Source: Rhizophagus clarus (Eukaryota; Glomeromycota; Glomeromycetes; Glomerales; Glomeraceae). Taken from it: a DNA stretch of 64,000 nt. Under the pieces are notes generated by a model that was given only the letters and a program-made list of their open reading frames with translations, did not search any database and was not told the DNA's origin. The stretch covers positions 560,501 through 624,500 of the forward strand of contig BLAL01000060.1 of assembly GCA_015698045.1 (NCBI GenBank), given 5' to 3'. Of the stretch, positions 59,790 through 64,000 are shown one piece after another; position 1 is the stretch's first letter, and every line of letters starts with the position of its first letter. Both the position numbers and the translations under genes were made by a program.

Positions 59790-60240
59790 TATCCATTGCG
59801 TCTTCATAATTTTCTTTTGTAATATTTTCGATATAGGTATATCCTCCTCATCGATTGCCAGTTATTGGCATTGGTGCATCATCCTATGATAATACGATCA
59901 ACAGTCATTGGATAAGTGCTTGTAATTTGCCGGATTAACAAGAGGTCCATCGACACTTATAGATATTTTCTCTGTATCATCACCATTTTCCTCCAACAGA
60001 CAGTGGAAAACCATCTTCTTCCTCTTGTGATTGACTTTTGACGCATAAGTCTTAGAGAGTCATAATGTCTATTGAAATTTTTTCCATAATTAGTTGTCTT
60101 CGTTAATTGTTCGTTACCATCTTCAATAAACGAAGTATCTTATCAAACAATGCATAATCTCTTGAATCACGCAACAACCCTGTCACTTAAATTTTCAGGA
60201 GCATCTTTGTTTTCATCAAACCACCCCTTTAATTTCATAT
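59790..60240 (-). pseudogene. Unrecognised decayed gene
   Basis: On the minus strand, starting at an ATG at 60238, pieces in shifting frames form one protein-like series: MKLKGWFDENKDAPENLSD, then DSRDYALFDKILRLL, EDGNEQLTKTTNYGKNFN, HYDSLRLMRQKSI, EEEDGFPLSVGG and ENGDDTEKISISVDGPLVNP. Composition is typical of a real soluble protein (many D, E, K, R, N). At least four frameshifts and several stops separate the pieces, so it is not functional as it stands. I do not recognise the family. Confidence 0.55.
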
Positions 60241-61135
60241 CTTGTATATGTATGGATCAGAGTGTTTGAGATACCAGTAATTAATACTTTAATTTATTTG
60301 CGATATAATGAAGCTTTGTTGAAGTGGTTGAAGTTGTTGATGGTAAGAGATTGTGGAATTCTTCAACAAATAATAGCCCATTATAGACTTATAGTTAGAG
60401 TTAACTGCATTTTCATGCATCCATAATACATGCTTTAAAAAGCATTATTAACTGCATTAGCCATTTCTGTTCTGAGAAGCAGTTATAGCTCAAGAATAAA
60501 CGAATCTTAGAGCTGTTATTGTTTGTGATAATAAATAAATAATCATTGGCCCGGTTAATCATGGTGAGTGATGTAATCTTTAGAAGGCCACAATAATCTT
60601 CTGCCCAATTATTACGGGTATGAATTAATGAGAAGTGTAATGGCCTTTGACCAATTTAATATTTGATCAAATCCAGTAATATTATATTTTTAATTCTTAG
60701 GGAATAATAGCCTTTAGCCCAATTATTGGATTCTTTATTTTCCTCTTGCCTTGTAACTTTCAAAAAAATTTCAGCCATGCTATCTGGCCCAATTATTTGG
60801 GAAGTGGCCTTTGACCCAAATGTGGGGATAAGCATTCATGAGAGGTATAATATATATTATTTTTGAAATAAATATAATAATAAATAAAAATATATTAAGT
60901 ATAATAATATAATGGTTCAAGGTGGCTGAGAGCTATGGCTTAGCATAAGAGGGTGAAGAGGTATAATTATTTCCATATCATTGAGTGATGTTTACGAGGT
61001 CGTGAATTTGTTTAGGAAAAGCTCGAAACACGCATAACAATCGTTGGAATTATCACCATGATGCCGTCTTTCTTCAGCAGTTTTCTTATTTTTTACTTTG
61101 AAGAGTATATGTGTGATAAGTTTGCGTGCGAGTTT
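60241..61135. other. Intergenic with a degenerate repeated phrase
   Basis: The phrases GCCCAATTATT and GGCCTTTGACC recur at about 60603, 60643, 60715, 60786 and 60810, suggesting three or four diverged units of about 90-110 bases between 60540 and 60850. No gene is supported. Confidence 0.4.
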
Positions 61136-61139
61136 GTGC

Positions 61140-61492
61140 GAGGTTTGAGGTTGTAATAGCTTGAAAGGTAGGTTTGAGAAGGTTGCGAGGTCTGCGAAGT
61201 TTTCGAGGTGAGTATGTTGAGTTGAGGGGTTTGCGAAGTCTGTGAGGTTTTCGCGAAGTTTGAGGTTTTGCGAGGTTCGTGGTTTGCGAAGTTTGAGGAT
61301 TTTGCAGGTTTTGCGAGGTTCGTGGGTTACGAAGTTTTGGGGAGTTTGCGAGGTTTGCGAGGTTTGCGAAGTTTGAGAAGTTTGCGAGGTTTGCGAGGTT
61401 TGCGAGGTTTGAGAAGTTTGCAAGGTTTGTGAAGTTTGCGAGGTTTGAGAAGTTTGCAAGGTTTGCGAAGTTTGCGAGGTTTGCGAAATTTA
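61140..61492. repeat. Minisatellite, 9-bp based (GAGGTTTGC/GAAGTTTGC)
   Basis: Some thirty copies of a 9-base unit GAGGTTTGC with variants GAAGTTTGC and GAAGTTTGA, more degenerate towards the left. Because the period is a multiple of three, two minus-strand frames stay open across it, one reading repeated QTS and one repeated NLANF; neither is a supported gene. Confidence 0.9.
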
Positions 61493-62483
61493 AGGAAGGT
61501 GAAGGTGTAGAGTCACGAAAATGAATGAAAATATTTTTTTGTTTTTGTATACAAGAGGATTGAAAATGGTAAACATCCATTGCGTAGTTTCACAAAATCA
61601 AAATCGGCACAACAGTTAAATAAACAAACAAAATCAGTAAATAAACAAACAATTTTTGCGCATTATTAATGGCTGATTTTTATTTTTTTCAGCCCAATTA
61701 GTTAAGAATATCCGTTATTGACTTAACATAATCGCTTACGTATCCTACGTTCCCGGTTAAGGACCTGCTTTCAATATTGGATTTTATATAATAAAGGAAA
61801 TAAAAGAAGGTTAATTAATATTGCTGATGTATGTATTGTATGTACGATAAGCCCAAAACATTAAAATTCAAAAAAGCCTTTAATCGATAAAAAAAAATTG
61901 AGGCAAAATTCAAGAAACTAGGCTGGTTTATTTTTCTAAATACGCCATTAAAAGCCCTCTACTTTAATCACCAAAGAATTTATTTTTTTCTTTAAATAAG
62001 TCTTTTGGTTTAATTATATCAAATATAGTATTAATTATTAATAATTATTTATTTTTATTTATTTATTTAATTAGAAATAAAAGCAAAAAGGCACAGTAAT
62101 AATAACTGAAGGCTTTATAACAATATTTTCGGGTAGTCTTTATTATCCAAAAGACTAATCCATGTGATTAACTTTTTGTTAAGAAACTATCTCTGATGGT
62201 AATCCTCGATAGTAAATTACACATTTAATTAATATAAAACTTGAATTTTCTTGTTTGTTTACAGATTATTTGTGATCAGAAAGAATTATTAATTGAATTT
62301 CACGTAAAAGATTTATCATGATTAATTACCACGATCATCAAGTTTTTTTTGTGAAATTAAATAGAAATCCTTATCACGTAGAAATCAGTATGATATTTCA
62401 AGATCAAACAAAATATTATTATAGAAAATCTATAAAATAAATGAATACACGAAATGAAAAATAATTGATAATATATTGTTATT
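61493..62483. other. Intergenic; nothing recognised
   Basis: AT-rich spacer without open frames or element ends of note. Confidence 0.4.
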
Positions 62484-62600
62484 ATAATCGTTGTAATCGT
62501 TGTAATCGTTGTAATCGTTGTAATCGTTGTAAATGTGTAAAAATGTGTAAACCGTGTAAAACGTGTAAAAACGGGTAAAAACATATAAAAATATAAAAAA
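62484..62600. repeat. Microsatellites GTTGTAATC and GTGTAAAAAC
   Basis: Five copies of the 9-mer GTTGTAATC, followed directly by about six degenerate copies of a 9-10 base GTGTAAAAAC unit. Overlapping open frames on the minus strand are by-products. Confidence 0.9.
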
Positions 62601-64000
62601 AAAATAAGTAAATACGATGAAATTCATTAACAAATACGTTTGAAATGGAAAAAAAAATATACATCATAAAGTGCGATGAAGTGGTAAAAAAAATATACAC
62701 TTTAAGATGATAAGGAGGAAAAATCCAATCTATTATTTCCACAGTTTATATATACTATTACTCCTCACTGGATAGATATTATAAGATGTATGCTGCCTGT
62801 TTAAAGACGATTAGATGACTGCACAGCTCGCCGAATTCTAGTCCATGGAATAAAGGGAGCAATTGTAATCTCTTCAATCTTTCCATGTTGATGGATTGCC
62901 TTCAAGATCAATAAGATCCGGTGATGTCCTGGAGACCATCTTGTTGTGTTGTGCTCTCCTTCATGATTCGTTCATATTGTGATTCACGAGTTTCAAGTAT
63001 TAATTCGCAAGTTTCCCAGTTTTAAAATCTAGACATCATCGTGACTCGCGAGTTGCCAATTTTGAACATCTTTCGTTAAACTGATCGCTTGTCACGAGAA
63101 TAACCCATATAAAATTTTAAATTATACAAAATCCTTTGCACTGATGTCATGGATATTGCCCCTCTAATGAATTAACTGTTTCATTATTAAATATATCAGT
63201 TTGATTCATAAAGAATTTGCGTTACTTGACTAATCTGAGATTAGTGAAACAGTTTAATTTCACCAACATCTTGTTCTTGCGTGTTTTTAAACGCGATAAC
63301 TGTTATAGACTAAGTATAGAGTAATAAATTTTAAGTGATATTCACGCATAAGCGATAATTGGTGTATACTGAGCATAGAGGTTTTATGCATTTAAAAAAT
63401 TAATTCACATTTGAAAAAGAAAAAAGAAAATCTTTATCTGTCGCGAAATCGTTGGAATTTAAATGCGTAGAATATGGCTGTATCAGGCTGTAACGTGGTT
63501 GGCAATTCCATTATTTGCCATATCTGATATGCTTTTATCCCTGGTTTCTTTAATATTTCTACATTTGGTAATTTTGGTCATGATCGATGACATTTTTGCC
63601 GAGTCTATCATGCTTGGCATACTGTAACGAGTTATTGATCTCGTTTTATAATCAACGCCTGACAAGCCGCAATTTGTGCGTTGATATAGAATTTGTGATA
63701 CGGTGATATACGAACAAAGAATTATACAGATTTCATCTAGAAATAAAATTACATCTAAAAATTCTAATTAAAGAAATTGAACACGTCATTAATTTCTTTC
63801 TCGATTCTCGAATACTATATTTATTGATTTGTTTCATAATTACAAGGACTTTTACTAGCATTTATTCATTTTATGATTCGATTGATATATGAACATGCAA
63901 TGTGCGATCAGATCAGACAAACATAGCGTAACATAACATATATAACTTAGAAATAACAAAAGTAGGATTCTCTGCTGTAGATGGATCGTGCAAGATAATA
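62601..64000. other. Intergenic; no supported gene
   Basis: The sequence is less AT-rich around 62800-63100 and 63470-63700. A 60-codon frame at 63483-63665 (-) has a protein-like composition but no recognisable domain. The phrase CATCGTGACTCGCGAG near 63038 recurs with one change near 59068. Nothing else is seen up to the window end. Confidence 0.35.

Noticed and set aside
61086..61580. 155- and 164-codon minus-strand open frames
   Set aside because: Both read through the same 9-base minisatellite in different frames; neither shows a domain.
62357..62742. Three overlapping minus-strand frames of 67-86 codons
   Set aside because: They cross the GTTGTAATC microsatellite, are hydrophobic from A/T richness and overlap one another.

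Overview
This is AT-rich eukaryotic nuclear DNA, most likely from an arbuscular mycorrhizal fungus of the Rhizophagus type (Glomeromycotina). The reasons are two single-exon F-box proteins of the kind that is heavily amplified in those genomes, a decayed kinase with the linker seen in their expanded kinase families, short AT-rich GT-AG introns, long A/T homopolymers, and a very high load of decayed, nested transposons. I saw no rRNA, tRNA, CRISPR array or prokaryotic operon. The species name is inference; the eukaryotic, fungal, repeat-rich nature is read from the sequence.

Left part (1-31.5 kb): this holds the only two long intact genes, a head-to-head pair of F-box genes at 12727-14082 (-) and 16022-17056 (+). 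A decayed pair with the same orientations lies at 6195-6895 (-) and 9295-9965 (+). Each pair is preceded by the same ACCGGTTACCGG-type repeat (5.5-5.8 kb and 11.2-11.6 kb), so a block was probably duplicated and one copy died. Further right are a broken protein-kinase domain (20.3-21.1 kb), a tandem duplication (23.4-24.2 kb), and two pairs of diverged dispersed repeats: 1-1363 with 30704-31518, and 6925-8000 with 24920-26065.

Middle (31.5-39.7 kb): extremely AT-rich DNA with a pogo-like MITE and a long, multiply broken coding relic (34.9-38.4 kb) that looks like a high-copy gene family of these fungi.

39.7-50.5 kb is a nest of transposons that can be unpicked base by base. An element with TIR AGGAYCYCRAAC and 8-bp target duplication ATTYAGCC was split near its 5' end by a hAT transposon (TIR TAGAGATGA, duplication GCCAGGAY). 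That hAT received a 3.2-kb element (duplication CTCTTGAC), which itself received a 0.7-kb element (duplication CCTAAATC). The hAT also took an inverted copy of the outer element, which carries a 388-bp Mutator-like insert (duplication TATTTAATT), and a 153-bp MITE. The hAT transposase is still readable, with one intron, but is dead. Three of these elements, and a fourth at 52.7-55.2 kb, share one layout: short TIRs, clusters of subterminal oligomer repeats, and a long internal tandem array whose units are mostly self-complementary.

Right part (55-64 kb): a small four-exon gene with CCHC zinc-knuckle motifs on the minus strand (58319-57704) that single-frame ORF calling would miss, an unrecognised decayed gene on the minus strand (60.24-59.79 kb), and several minisatellites. 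The rest is intergenic sequence in which I see no gene.
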